Below, piece by piece: positions 1-9,056 of a DNA stretch of 50,282 nt (position 1 is its first letter; every line of letters starts with the position of its first letter). Below the pieces are notes generated by a model. The model had not been told where the DNA came from and did not search any database. It worked only from the letters and a program-made list of their open reading frames with translations. Both the position numbers and the translations under genes were made by a program. Source of the DNA: Lichenifustis flavocetrariae (GTDB lineage Bacteria; Pseudomonadota; Alphaproteobacteria; Rhizobiales; Beijerinckiaceae); NCBI RefSeq assembly GCF_026130545.1, contig NZ_JAMOIM010000033.1, positions 1 to 50,282 of the forward strand. The letters are read 5' to 3'.

Positions 1-264
1 GCTCGCAGCCTCGCGCGCCAGGCGTCGCCAGTGGTGAAGAAGGCCCAGGCTCATCCCATGACGCCGCGCCACGTCCGCGACATTGGCGCCGGGCACGAAG
101 CTCTCCGTCGTGATCTGCGCCTTTTCCTCGCGCGCCCAACGCCGGCGGCGCTCCACCCCGCTGATCACCTCAACACGGCGCCCGACCCCATATCCAACAT
201 GTACGCGTTGGGCATCATGCTGATCAGCGTGCCGATCATCGTCACTGGCCAAATCATCCCCCAC
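1..264 (-). CDS. tnpA: IS66-family accessory protein TnpA, partial
   Basis: Reading the minus strand from a GTG at 264, the frame stays open to the window edge. The first 45 or so residues are unremarkable; then come an RRVEVISG block, RRRRWAREEKAQI and a helix-turn-helix-like stretch with VARRHGMSLGLLHHWRR. This is the typical start of the small IS66 orfA/TnpA protein, which is needed together with TnpB and the TnpC transposase. The gene runs off the window, so its completeness is unknown. An IS3 remnant lies directly upstream. The start codon is uncertain because no clear ribosome binding site was seen. Confidence 0.6.
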   Translation of the reverse strand, partial: MGDDLASDDDRHADQHDAQRVHVGYGVGRRVEVISGVERRRRWAREEKAQITTESFVPGANVADVARRHGMSLGLLHHWRRLAREAAS

Positions 265-293
265 TATCTCACCGAAGGGGCTATCATCGCGCT

Positions 294-646
294 TCACGAG
301 CGGTTCTGAAACGTGAGGTGCTCATGCCGGATACGGTCGAGCTCCGCCTGAGCAAAATAGGCCGATGCTTTGCGCAGGATCTCGTTGGTTGGCACAGCTC
401 CCTGTTCTCCCGTTCCAGCACCTTCAGCTTCTCGGCGACATCGTTCGACACGCCGGCCCGCTTGCCCGTATCGACCTCGGCCTTCTTCACCCACTCATGC
501 AGGGTCTGCGCTGCGCAACCGATCTTCTCGGCGATCGAAACTACAGCCGCCAACCGGGACGCGTGATCCTTCTCGTGGTCCAGCACCATCCGAACCGCTC
601 GGGCCCGGACCTCCGGTGAAAACTTGTTAGATGTCTTGCTTGTCAT
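294..646 (-). pseudogene. IS3-family transposase OrfA, frameshifted and truncated
   Basis: The minus-strand ATG at 646 opens a typical IS3 OrfA: residues 1-80 contain [17 protein letters not shown], an HTH of the [16 protein letters not shown] type, and a leucine-zipper-like [12 protein letters not shown]. After ENREL the family sequence ([18 protein letters not shown]) continues in another minus frame, so one base is missing near 395-402. Similarity ends around 340, where OrfB should follow; instead unrelated sequence leads into the IS66 gene. The product cannot be functional as it stands. Confidence 0.8.
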
Positions 647-696
647 AGCCCCGTCCTCTCAGGAGTTGGGGCCTCCGGCAATCCCGGGGCGGTTCA
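340..696 (-). mobile_element. IS3-family left-end remnant
   Basis: On the minus strand the segment starts with TGAACCGCCCCGGG at 696, about 50 bases before the OrfA ATG at 646, as expected for an IS3-family left terminal repeat and leader. The OrfB half and right end are absent. The left end abuts the interior of an IS1380 transposase gene at 697, so the IS3 copy probably inserted into or recombined with that element. The boundary at 340 is approximate. Confidence 0.6.
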
Positions 697-2032
697 GTCG
701 CTCTGTTGTGGCTGATTTCGACGTGGCGCGATCACGTCCGATGCCGGCGCGTTGCTCCTCGGCGCGACCGATCGCGCGATCCCGCTGGTGGAGCGGTTCG
801 CGGCCTGCTTTCACGATGCGCGTGATCCGACCCGGACCGAGCATGCGGTCAGGACGCTGATCGGCCAACGTGTGTTCGGCCTCGCGCTCGGATACGAGGA
901 CCTCGTCGACCACGACACTCTGCGGCACGACCCCGTTCTAGCGGTTCTGGCCGGCAAGCTTTCGGCGAAGCGTCCCGATTGTGCACCACTGGCCGGCAAG
1001 TCGACCCTGAACCGGCTGGAACACGCCCCGTCGGCGATCCCGAAGCGCTATCACCGGATCGGCCACGATCCCGAGCGTATCGCGCGGCTGTTCGTGGATC
1101 TGTTCCTGGAGGCGCATCGCACGCCGCCTAAGGAGATCGTGCTCGACCTCGATGCCACCGACGATCCGCTGCACGGGCATCAGGAGGGTCGGTTCTTCCA
1201 CGGCTACTACGACGGCTACTGCTATCTGCCTCTCTACATCTTCTGCGGCCGGCACCTGCTCGCGGCCAAGCTGCGGAAAGCCGACATTGACGCCTCGGCC
1301 GGGGCCGTCGAGGAGGTGGCGCGTCTGGTCGGCCAGATCCGCAGCCGCTGGCCGCGCGTGCGCATCCTGCTGCGCGCCGACTCCGGCTTCTGCCGCGAGG
1401 CCCTGATGACCTGGTGCGAGCAGCACCGCATCGACTTCGTTTTCGGTCTCGCTCGCAACGCGCGCCTCGTCGAGGAGATCGCGGTCGAACTGATCCAGGC
1501 CGAGGACGAGGCGACCCGGACAAGTCGGCCGGCGCGCCGCTTCAAAGACTTCCGCTGGTCCACGCGCGACAGCTGGTCGAAGCGGCGGCGTGTCATCGCC
1601 AAGGCCGAATGGACAAACGGCGAAGCCAATCCGCGCTTCATCGTCACCTCGCTCGACAAGGCAGAGGCGGGAGCCCGCTTCCTCTACGAGGATATCTACT
1701 GCGCACGCGGCGACATGGAAAACCGCATCAAGGAGTGCCAAGCCGACCTTTTCGCCGACCGCACCTCGGCCGCCACCATGCGCGCCAACCAGCTGCGGTT
1801 ATGGTTCGCGTCCCTGGCTTATGCTCTTCTCTGCGCACTCCGACGCATCGGCCTCAAGCACACCGTCTTCGCCGAGGCGACTTCCGCCACCATCCGGCTC
1901 AAGCTGCTCAAGGTCGGCGCCCTGGTGACAACCAGCGTTCGCCGCGTGAAGAAGATTGCCATGGCCTCGGCACACCCCTGGCAGCAGGAGTGGCGGCTCG
2001 CCCAGGCGCGATTGCGAAACGCCGCGGCCTGA
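697..2032 (+). pseudogene. IS1380-family transposase, 5' truncated and frameshifted
   Basis: DDE transposase of the IS1380 family. From about 752 the frame is open for 426 codons with the family signature DLDATDDPLHGHQEGRF followed by YYDGYCYLPLY, then LRADSGFCRE and, near the C-terminus, YCARGDMENRIKE carrying the catalytic Glu. Upstream, the normal N-terminus (SRSVVADFD then ITSDAGALLLG) is split over two frames: GAC GTG GCG at 719-727 lacks one G relative to the expected DFDGGAITSD. The gene is also cut at 697 by the IS3 remnant, so the native start is lost. An internal TTG at 752 could start only a shortened protein. Confidence 0.85.
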
Positions 2033-2196
2033 TGCCGCCAGATCACCCCCCCATTCACCCTTAACAGGACCCGCTCAGCCGCCCCAACCCTCGAACCGCC
2101 TCGCGGGATGATGGCTCATGTCCAAACCCCCAAGCACTCTGCCCACCGCAGTCAAAAACGCTTCATGCATTCGGCCGGTGAGAAATGCAGGCTAAG
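697..2196 (+). mobile_element. IS1380-family element, left end missing
   Basis: The body of the element is the transposase pseudogene. Downstream of its stop, sequence of the same base composition continues to about 2196 and ends with GGTGAGAAATGCAGGCTA, where base composition turns clearly AT-richer. I take this as the probable right end. The left end is replaced by an IS3 end at 696/697, so this copy cannot supply two inverted repeats. The right boundary is an inference from composition. Confidence 0.5.
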
Positions 2197-2357
2197 ATCA
2201 ACCCACCTTACGAGGTGTTTATGGTAGTGAGTGTCGGTGCAGCAATTCAAGAGTACAAGGTGCAGCAAATTTTTCATACCTAATATCAACTGCTTCTATA
2301 GACCCTCATCGAGATTGATCCGGATTATAGCAGTCAGTACTCAATCGAGTTCAGCAA
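2197..2357. other. AT-richer spacer between IS1380 and IS256 copies
   Basis: This short spacer is visibly poorer in GC than both flanks. It contains only tiny open frames (for example 20 codons from ATG 2221) and no recognisable domain. It may be a leftover of the DNA that was there before the insertion sequences arrived. Confidence 0.4.
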
Positions 2358-2391
2358 GGTGCCGTCGCGGGAGTGGTTGGAAATTGAAGGC

Positions 2392-2453
2392 GGCGTAATC
2401 TCCAGGTTGTCCAACCCCTTGCTCGGCGCGTCAACGCCGGGGGAGATTACGCC
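2392..2453 (+). promoter_or_regulatory. Hairpin in the IS256 transposase leader
   Basis: GGCGTAATCTCC at 2392-2403 and GGAGATTACGCC at 2442-2453 are a perfect 12-bp inverted repeat with a 38-base loop, and the right arm ends exactly at the transposase ATG (2454). The right arm contains GGAG, the likely Shine-Dalgarno sequence. In transcripts entering from outside the element the site would be paired, a control known from IS10 and IS50; for this element it is an inference. Confidence 0.55.
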
Positions 2454-3712
2454 ATGGAGCAGACTACGACGAAACCGGCGGTCGATGCGAGCGCCGGCAC
2501 GCTTTTCGACAGTTGGTTCGATCCGATCGAGACGGATGTGCGCGCAAAGGTGCGTGGTTTCATCGAGCAGATGATCGAGGAAGAACTGAGCACGGTGCTG
2601 TCCCGCCCGCGCTATAGCCGCCACGCCGGTTCACCGGCGGAGGACGGCGGGATCGGGCCGGTGGCTGGGCATCGTCATGGCCATCGGAAGCGGTCGCTCA
2701 CGGGAACATTTGGACCGACCGAGATCGCCGTTCCCGTGCCAGATTGGTTGGCGAGGATGGCAAGACGACGGAGTGGAAGAGCCAGGCGCTGCGTGCCTAT
2801 CAGCGCCGTACTCAGGCCGCGGAGGCGCTGATCGCCTCGGCGTATTTGTCTGGCACCAACACGCGGCGGGTTCGGCGTGCGCTGGCGGCGGTGTTCGCCA
2901 AGGGTGTCGGCAAGGACATCGTCAGCCGGACGTGGCGCAAGGTCAAAGGCGACTGGGACGGTTGGAACGCCCGCTCGCTGACCGAGGAACCGATCATTCG
3001 TCTCATCCTCGATGGGACGGTGGTTCGGGTCAGGCTCGACAAGAACGCAACCTCGATTTCCCTTCTTGTCGCCCTTGGGGTCCGGCAAGACGGGCAGAAG
3101 GTGCTCCTCGCCGTGAAGAACATGGGCGGAGAAAGCGAGGCGGCGTGGCGGGCGCTGCTGGACGATCTCGTCAAACGCGGCCTGAAGACACCGGAGTTGG
3201 TGATCGTGGACGGCGGCTCCGGACTCGACGCGGCCCTGGCGGCGCTTTGGTCCGACGTCGCGGTCCAACGCTGCACAGTCCATAAGCATCGTAACCTCCT
3301 GGCTCACGCGCCGGAGCGCTTGCACGAGGAACTCTCCAACGACTACAAAGACATGATTTACGCCGAGACGGCCAAGGAGGTCGAAACCCGCCGCAAGGCC
3401 TTCCTCCGGAAATGGCGGCTGAAATGCCCGGCGGTGGCCAATAGCCTGGAGGAAGCCGGCGACCGGCTGTTCACCTTTACGCGCTTTCCGCAAAGCCAGT
3501 GGAAGTCGATCCGCACCTCGAATGCGATCGAACGGCTGCATGAGGAGTTCAAGCGACGGATCAAGACACAGACCGTGCTGCCGGCCGCCGAGACCGCCGC
3601 CATGTTGTTCTGGGCATTGATGGCGTCAGGACAGATCACACTGCGGAAGGTCGACGGCTGGAAAACCCTTCCCGAAAAGCTCTCCGATCAGGTCATTGAC
3701 CTCGCCGCATGA
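2454..3712 (+). pseudogene. IS256-family (mutator-type) transposase, one frameshift
   Basis: ATG 2454 opens the N-terminal part (FIEQMIEEELSTVLSRPRY, then GHRHGHRKRSLTGTFGPTEI). The family continuation VGEDGKTTEWKSQALRAYQ lies in the next frame from 2744. CCC at 2733-2735 (VP then a switch) would restore the frame with one extra C. The rest, about 320 codons, is intact: the first catalytic Asp in LILDGTVV, the second in VIVDGGSGLDAAL, the conserved VQRCTVHKHRNLL, and the third acidic residue in TSNAIERLHEEFKRR. If the missing C is a sequencing error this would be a full-length, active-looking gene. Confidence 0.85.
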
Positions 3713-3836
3713 TCGGATAAACCTCGTCACGCTGGAGATCGCGCCAAAAAGCAATTCCAACCAACTTCGCGACGGCACCGTGGAAAGAGGTCTTAACGGG
3801 ATTCCTGCGGTGCGGGTGAGGCGGTATCCTGGCGGC

Positions 3837-5266
3837 ATGACTTACATCGCCGGCCACGATCGCTGCCAGTCGCTTCTTCTGCCCGAGACGGTGGACGACT
3901 ATGTCGGTCCGGACAATCCCGTTCGCTTCATCGACGCCTTTGTCGACGGGTTGGATTTGGCGGCGGCGGGGTTCGCGCGGGCGACGCCGCGCGTGACGGG
4001 CCGTCCGGGCTATGCGCCCGCCGATCCGTTGAAGCTCTACCTGTACGGCTACCTGAACCGGGTGCGATCGAGCCGGCGGCTCGAAGCCGAGACGCATCGC
4101 AACGTCGAGGTGATCTGGCTGCTGCGGCATCTGAAGCCGGACTTCAAGACCATTGCTGATTTCCGGAGCGGCAATTGTCAGGCTTTTCGCCAGATCTTCC
4201 GTCAGTTCGTGCTTTTGTGCCGCCAGCTCGACCTGTTCGGCCGGGAGTTGCTGGCCGTGGATGGCACGCGGATCAAGGCGGTCAACAACAAAGACCGCAA
4301 TTACACACGAGCAACGCTGACCGATATCATCAAGAAGGCCGATGACCGGCTTGCGGATTATCTCCAGCGCCTCGACACGAGCGACGCCACCGAGAGCGGC
4401 AAGGGTGGCACGCGTGTGACGAACCTGGCCGCGAAGATCGCCGCGCTTGGCGAGCGGCGCGAGCGCTGCAGGACCATGCTGGCGGAACTGGATCGGACGG
4501 GCGAGAGCCAAATCTCGCTCACCGATCCGACAGCCGCGCGATGGCGGCCCACACCCATGTCGGCGTCGGCTATAACGCGCAGATCGCGGTGGATGCCAAG
4601 CACAAGCTGATCGTCGAGCAACAGGTCACCAATCAGGTCGTCGACATGGGCCTGCTGACGCAGACAGCGGAACCCGCCAAGCAGATTCTCGAGGTGGAAC
4701 GGATCGCGGTCGTGGCCGACAAGGGCTACTTCAAGATCGAGGACATCGAGGCCTGCGAGAAGGCCGGGATGGACCCCTATGTGCCGCGTCCGCAGCGTGG
4801 CCCTTCGGTGAGAGCCGGCCTGTTTCGCAAGGACGAGTTCATCTACGATCCGGCCAGCGACAGCATCCTCTGTCCCGCCGGCCAGCATCTGTATCGTTAT
4901 ACATCATCTGTTCTACGCGACCTGAAGAAGATCAATTACGCCAATAGGCACGCCTGCCGCGATTGCCCGCTTCGTCCGCAGTGCACGGCCAGCAGCTTTC
5001 GCTCCGTATCGCGTCTGGAGAACGAAGCCGTCCTGGACCGTATGCAGGCCCGCCTCGCCCAGCGCCCCAGCGTTCTTGGCCAACGACGCGAGACCGTCGA
5101 GCATCCCTTCGGCAGCATCAAGCAATGGATGAACAAGGGCGCCTTTCTGATGCGCGGCCTGGTCAAAGTGCGCGCCGAGTTCAGCCTGACCGCGCTCGCC
5201 TACAACCTCAGGCGGGTGTTGAACCTCGTGGCATTTCCCATCCTGATGGAGGCGATCCAGGCCTGA
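3837..5266 (+). pseudogene. IS1182-family transposase, one frameshift
   Basis: ATG 3837 begins MTYIAGHDRCQSLLLPE, followed by the IS1182 N-terminal domain (FIDAFVDGLDL, HLKPDFKTIADFR) and the catalytic LLAVDGTRIKAVN. At about 4527-4530 the frame changes: LTDP should continue DSRAMAAHTHVGVGYNAQ, which is found one frame over from 4541. One missing G after CCG explains it. The second half has the remaining conserved parts, ADKGYFKIEDIEACE, the cysteine cluster HACRDCPLRPQC and the catalytic Glu in RRETVEHPFGSIKQWM. Terminal inverted repeats were not identified, so the element borders are unknown. Confidence 0.85.
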
Positions 5267-5629
5267 AGGAGGCCTTTCCGGCTTGCGGGACGGCCAAGGC
5301 TGACCAGTTTTGTCGATCATCGGTCGATCCGAACGGCCGACGACGGCCCAGCGGCCCTCAAGGGCCGCGTCAGGGCCCCGTCAGCCTCCTTTCACCCTCG
5401 CCAGACCCAAAACCGAGTTTCCACACGGTCTGTGTGAGTTTCGCATCACGGACACGAAAATTTATCGCGGGGAATAGACCCAAACCGTCGTTCGAGAGCG
5501 CGCAATGCCCCAGGTCGGTCAGGACTTCATCGAGAAGACTTTTGAGGTTCCCGTCGGCTAAAGCCTCCTTGACGAGAAAGCCATGGACGTCTCAGGGCGC
5601 CGGGGTGGGATCGCGGGCTCGGCATCCCG
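5267..5629. other. Non-coding stretch after IS1182
   Basis: No frame here looks like a protein. It holds a perfect 8-bp inverted repeat with a 2-base loop (GCGGCCCT/AGGGCCGC, 5351-5368) and a small dyad CACACGGTCTGTGTG near 5423, which might belong to the right end of the IS1182 copy. No T-run follows, so I do not call a terminator. Confidence 0.35.
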
Positions 5630-6049
5630 TTAATGGCCGCCGCGCTCGATTGGCTCAGGGGCTAACCGATTAGCGGCCCGCTCTGCTTCATTCGGCCGCT
5701 GATCGAAGCACGAACGCGCGAGATTGACCGCAGCTAGATTTTCTACAGTCCAATTGTATAAAACGGAGAATGGCTTCCCTAGAGATTGACCGAGTTCAGT
5801 GAGCTCATACTCAACTGCGACCGGGGACAACGGAATAACGCGACGTTCTACGAGGCCGTTACGTTCAAGCCGGCGCAGACATTGCGTGAGTGCTTTCTGC
5901 GTAACGCCTTCGATCTGACGCCGTATGGCGTTGAAGCGCAGCGGGCCCGGTTCAAGGATAGCCAGCACCATCATCGACCACTTGTCGGCAATCTGGTCGA
6001 ACAACTGACGGCTCGGGCATTCGGAGGAAAAGCGTTGGGGGCCGACCAT
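5630..6049 (-). CDS. HxlR-family transcriptional regulator
   Basis: A 139-residue winged-helix protein of normal HxlR length. The N-terminal Cys of the family is present (ECPSRQLFDQIADKWSMMVL), followed by FNAIRRQIEGVTQKALTQCLRRLERNGLVERRV and the wing VEYELTELGQSL. HxlR proteins usually sense reactive electrophiles or oxidants, often through this Cys, and control a divergent oxidoreductase gene. Here an oxidoreductase pair starts 170 bp away in the opposite direction, and two dyads lie between them. Local repression of 6219-8237 is therefore the likely role. Confidence 0.88.
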   Translation of the reverse strand: MVGPQRFSSECPSRQLFDQIADKWSMMVLAILEPGPLRFNAIRRQIEGVTQKALTQCLRRLERNGLVERRVIPLSPVAVEYELTELGQSLGKPFSVLYNWTVENLAAVNLARSCFDQRPNEAERAANRLAPEPIERGGH

Positions 6050-6053
6050 GAGC

Positions 6054-6118
6054 GGTATCCTTCGATATACCTAGGCGAAACGAAGTGCTTTCTTGACGTC
6101 TAGTATCACGAGGATACT
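6054..6118. promoter_or_regulatory. Two operator-like dyads in the HxlR/oxidoreductase promoter region
   Basis: GGTAT-N8-ATACC at 6054-6071 and GTATC-N5-GATAC at 6103-6117 are both perfect short inverted repeats, and each is followed by a CTAGG or TTAGG tail. Paired dyads of this kind between divergent genes fit binding sites for the HxlR protein. The function is inferred from position. Confidence 0.4.
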
Positions 6119-6218
6119 TAGGATGTCCACGTATCAACCGGTCTGTTGTGATTTCACGTGATCACGCAGCCGCAAGCGCCGTGTCGGAGCTGAGTTGGTC
6201 AACCTTGGAGGCGTCTTC

Positions 6219-7181
6219 GTGACGGATGTAGAACCAGGACAAGCGCTGACCGCCCGAGCCGTGGCGTTCAACGGGCCCGGCGGTGTCGAGGTCATCCGCG
6301 TCATCGACCGCGAGGTTCCCCCGCCGGCCGAAGGGCAGGTGCGGATCGCGGTTCGGGCAGCCGCTATTAACCCGACCGACATTCTGCTGCGCCAGATGGG
6401 GAGCGCCGACCAACCGCCCCCTGCCGTGCCTGGCGTCGATGCCGCCGGTACCATCGAATCGATAGGCCCAGGAGTCTCGCGCCTTAGCGTCGGCCAAAAG
6501 GTCGTTGCGGTGGTCAAGGCCCATCGGCCGGAGGGCGGAGCGCAGTCCCAATACATTGTTGTCCCGGCGGCATCCGTCATCCCCATGCCCCATGATCTCT
6601 CCTTCGCCGAGGCCTGCACGATCTCGATGAACGGGCTCACCGCGCTTCGCTCGTTGGAACTCGCCGGTTTACGACAGGGACAAAGCCTCGCGATCAGCGG
6701 CGGAGCCGGGCTTCTCGCGCAATATGCGAGCGTGATCGCGAAAGAGCGTGGGCTGCGGATCATCGCGGACGCGAAGCCAGAGGAGGCCGAGCCCGTCCGC
6801 AGCTATGGCGCGGAGGTGGTGGTAGATCGGGGACCAGGCTTCGCCGAAGCTGTCCGGCGTGAATTTCCGGGCGGTGTCGATGCCCTCATCGATACGGCAG
6901 TCCTAAAGGAGAAGGCCTTTCCCGCCATTCGCGATGGCGGAGTCTACCTTCCCGTCCGGCGCTGGAAAGAAAGGCCGGTGGAGCGCGGCATCATCGTCAA
7001 GCCGGTACTTGTCTATGACGTGTTCGAGCGCACCGAATGGCTTGAGGAGCTTCGGCGGCTTACCGAAACGGGCAAGATCGTACCTCGCGTCGCTGGTGAA
7101 TACGCGCCCGAGCAGACGGGCGCCGCCCATGCCGTCCAAGAAGCCGGCGGGGTGCGTGGTCGCCTGGTCATCCTCTTCTGA
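6219..7181 (+). CDS. Quinone oxidoreductase-like zinc-type alcohol dehydrogenase (MDR family)
   Basis: A 320-residue medium-chain reductase. The GroES-like domain holds VRIAVRAAAINPTDILLR and PGVDAAGTIESIGPGV; the Rossmann domain begins near ISGGAGLLAQYASVIAKE, and ERGLRIIADA would contact the NADP phosphate. The structural zinc cysteines are absent, as in QOR/zeta-crystallin enzymes. They reduce quinones or enones with NADPH in the cytoplasm. GTG 6219 is chosen because GGAGG lies 8 bases upstream; TTG at 6195 is an in-frame alternative. It precedes a second reductase by 33 bp, probably in one HxlR-controlled operon. Confidence 0.85.
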   Translation: MTDVEPGQALTARAVAFNGPGGVEVIRVIDREVPPPAEGQVRIAVRAAAINPTDILLRQMGSADQPPPAVPGVDAAGTIESIGPGVSRLSVGQKVVAVVKAHRPEGGAQSQYIVVPAASVIPMPHDLSFAEACTISMNGLTALRSLELAGLRQGQSLAISGGAGLLAQYASVIAKERGLRIIADAKPEEAEPVRSYGAEVVVDRGPGFAEAVRREFPGGVDALIDTAVLKEKAFPAIRDGGVYLPVRRWKERPVERGIIVKPVLVYDVFERTEWLEELRRLTETGKIVPRVAGEYAPEQTGAAHAVQEAGGVRGRLVILF

Positions 7182-7214
7182 ACGTCGGCGGTACATCTGG
7201 AAGGAACGAAGTCA

Positions 7215-8237
7215 ATGAGCGATAATACGAATAGCGCCGCATGGCAGCCACGGGTTGGAACGCCGCTTGAGGTCGGCCCGGCGGAAATGCCGGTTCCAGG
7301 AGAAAATGAAATTCTGGTCCGCAATCGGGCGATCGCCATCAACCCCGTCGATTGGATACTCCAGGACAATGCGATCTTCCCATGGCTCGACTATCCGGCC
7401 ATCCTAGGAAGCGATGTGGCGGGAGAGGTGGCTGCAATCGGCAGCGGCGTCACCGGCTTCAAGGTCGGCGATCGTGTCCTTGGACAATCGGTCGGAGCGA
7501 CGACGAACCGGCCGACGCATGGCGCTTTCCAGACCTTCACCCTCATCATGGCCAACATGGCCGCACCGATCCCCGCCAGCATGGCCTATGAAGATGCATC
7601 TGTCATACCGCTCGGCCTTGGAACGGCCGCGTGCGGGCTGTTCCAGAAGGATCATCTCGGGCTTCATCATCCCAGCCTGTCGCCACACCAAACTGGGGAA
7701 ACGGTTCTGGTTTGGGGTGGCTCATCAAGCGTCGGCTGCAACGCGATCCAGCTCGCGGTCGCGGCGGGTTATGACTGCGTAACCACGGCCTCGCCGCGCA
7801 ACCGGCAGTTTTTGACGGATCTCGGCGCGAGCCATGTCTTCGATCACGCTGATCCTGGCGTGGTCGAGACGATCGTCGAGGCGCTCCGCGGCAAGACGCT
7901 TGCAGGGGCGCTGCACGCGACAGGCGACATGCTGGCCAGCTTCGCGGTCGTCAGCCGATGCCGGGGGCGCAAGTTCGTGTCCACAACCCTTCCCCCTCCA
8001 GAGGGACGGGCCGCGGACGTCGAGACCAACCACATCTTCGGCACCAGCCTGAAAGACAACGAGGTTAGCCGGGCGGTATATGGCGATTTTCTGCCGGCCG
8101 CGTTGGCCGCTGGCCGCTTCCAGCCTGCGCCCGAGCGCCGTGTCGTCGGCAGTGGCCTGGCAGCGTTACAGGGCGCGTTGCAAGTCCAGAAGGCGGGCGT
8201 GTCGGGTAGCAAGATCGTGATCACCATCAATGAATGA
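7215..8237 (+). CDS. Zinc-binding-type alcohol dehydrogenase family protein (enoyl-reductase-like MDR)
   Basis: 340 residues, full length. The N-terminal catalytic domain has ILVRNRAIAINPVDWILQD and YPAILGSDVAGEVAAIGSGV; the nucleotide-binding site is ETVLVWGGSSSVGCNAIQLA. Near the end ALQVQKAGVSGSKIVITI closes the fold. It resembles the ToxD/trans-acting enoyl reductase group and fungal-type zinc-less reductases. The gene starts 33 bp after the first reductase and overlaps the next gene by 8 bases, so the three are probably cotranscribed. The substrate cannot be told from sequence. Confidence 0.83.
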   Translation: MSDNTNSAAWQPRVGTPLEVGPAEMPVPGENEILVRNRAIAINPVDWILQDNAIFPWLDYPAILGSDVAGEVAAIGSGVTGFKVGDRVLGQSVGATTNRPTHGAFQTFTLIMANMAAPIPASMAYEDASVIPLGLGTAACGLFQKDHLGLHHPSLSPHQTGETVLVWGGSSSVGCNAIQLAVAAGYDCVTTASPRNRQFLTDLGASHVFDHADPGVVETIVEALRGKTLAGALHATGDMLASFAVVSRCRGRKFVSTTLPPPEGRAADVETNHIFGTSLKDNEVSRAVYGDFLPAALAAGRFQPAPERRVVGSGLAALQGALQVQKAGVSGSKIVITINE

Positions 8238-8700
8238 CCACGATCGAGAGGAACTGGACGCCGATCCGGCCGGGACGATGGCGACCGGACGTGATCTGTC
8301 GATCGGGTTCGTGGGGTTGGGCGCGATCGGAAGCTCGGTCGCCCGGCATTTGCTGGCCACCGGGCGCAGGGTCACCTTGTGGGCTCGGCGACCTACCGCG
8401 TTAAGTGATCTCACGGCGCGGGGGGCCATCGTCGCGCGCTCTCTGAGCGAAATCGGAGAAGCCGACATCATCATCAGCGTCGTGTTCGATGACGATGCAA
8501 CGCGAGAGGTTGTGCTGGGTCCCGCTGGTTTCATCCACGCCATGCCGCCGGGCTTAATCCACGTGGCGATGGAGACGATCTCTCCGGCCCTCTCACGGGA
8601 GCTGTATTACAGCCATACAGCGCGAGGTCAGCATTACCTTGCCGCGCCGGTTTTCGGCCGTCCTGAGGCAGCAGAAGCCGGGCAGCTCGGCATCATGTAG
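8230..8700 (+). pseudogene. 3-hydroxyisobutyrate-dehydrogenase-like NAD(P) reductase, 3' truncated
   Basis: ATG 8230 overlaps the stop of the preceding reductase. The N-terminal Rossmann domain is intact: SIGFVGLGAIGSSVARHLL with the GxGxxG loop, IIISVVFDDDATREVVLGP and HVAMETISPALS. Family members have about 290 residues; this frame ends after GQLGIM because an IS21-like end begins at 8696 and supplies the TAG stop. The C-terminal helical domain with the catalytic Lys is missing, so the enzyme is very probably inactive. Confidence 0.8.
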
Positions 8701-8888
8701 AGGGCGGTCCAAATCCAGGCCACTCCACCGCCCCGTCCGACTCTAGACGATCGATACTAGATTAAACGGTGCCTTGGCTAACCTTTTACGTTCATGATCT
8801 TATTTCGTCTGTAGCGGGGTCGCCGGCCGTTGTAGGGCTGGCCTGGATTTGCTCCGCCCCCTGGCCTGGATTTGGACCGCCCTTCACA
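8696..8888. mobile_element. IS21-like terminal repeats without transposase genes
   Basis: The 27-base ends are near-perfect inverted repeats: 8696-8722 (TGTAG then AGGGCGGTCCAAATCCAGG) and 8862-8888 on the other strand, differing at two positions. A further direct copy, TGGCCTGGATTTGCTCCGCCC, lies at 8839-8859. Repeated subterminal copies of this kind are typical of IS21-family ends. Only about 140 bp lie between the ends, with no istA or istB. It is either a deletion derivative or a MITE-like unit. I see no clear target duplication. Confidence 0.6.
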
Positions 8889-8986
8889 ACATCTGGCGTT
8901 GTCGCCGCGATGATGGTCGCGGACAGCATGCCCACACCTGGGATTGTCGCCAGCCTCTGGCTCGTCTCGCTTTGCGTGTCATGATG
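8889..8986 (-). pseudogene. IS110-family transposase fragment
   Basis: On the minus strand this short stretch encodes ETSQRLATIPGVGMLSATI, the helix-hairpin-helix-like start of the C-terminal transposase_20 domain of IS110/IS116/IS902 enzymes. Nothing else of the gene is present on either side; the IS21-like repeat cuts it at 8888. It is a scar of an earlier insertion. Confidence 0.6.
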
Positions 8987-9056
8987 GCCGTTATCACCTC
9001 ACCACGTGGAATATGCATCCCCGTCGGAGCCGGCGGCTTCAGGGCGGTCGCAATTC

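Larger units (their letters stand above)
2358..3779 (+). mobile_element. IS256-family insertion sequence
   Basis: The element is bounded by imperfect inverted repeats: the left end reads GGTGCCGTCGCGGGAGTGG from 2358 and the right end, on the minus strand from 3779, reads GGTGCCGTCGCGAAGTTGG, both continuing into TTGGAA. It contains one transposase gene of the mutator type. The 8 bases outside the two ends do not match, so I see no target duplication. Confidence 0.75.

Noticed and set aside
938-1741. 267-codon open frame opposite the IS1380 transposase
   Set aside because: Shadow of a GC-rich real gene; no domain.
2675-3541. 288-codon open frame opposite the IS256 transposase
   Set aside because: Antisense shadow; the sense strand has clear transposase motifs.
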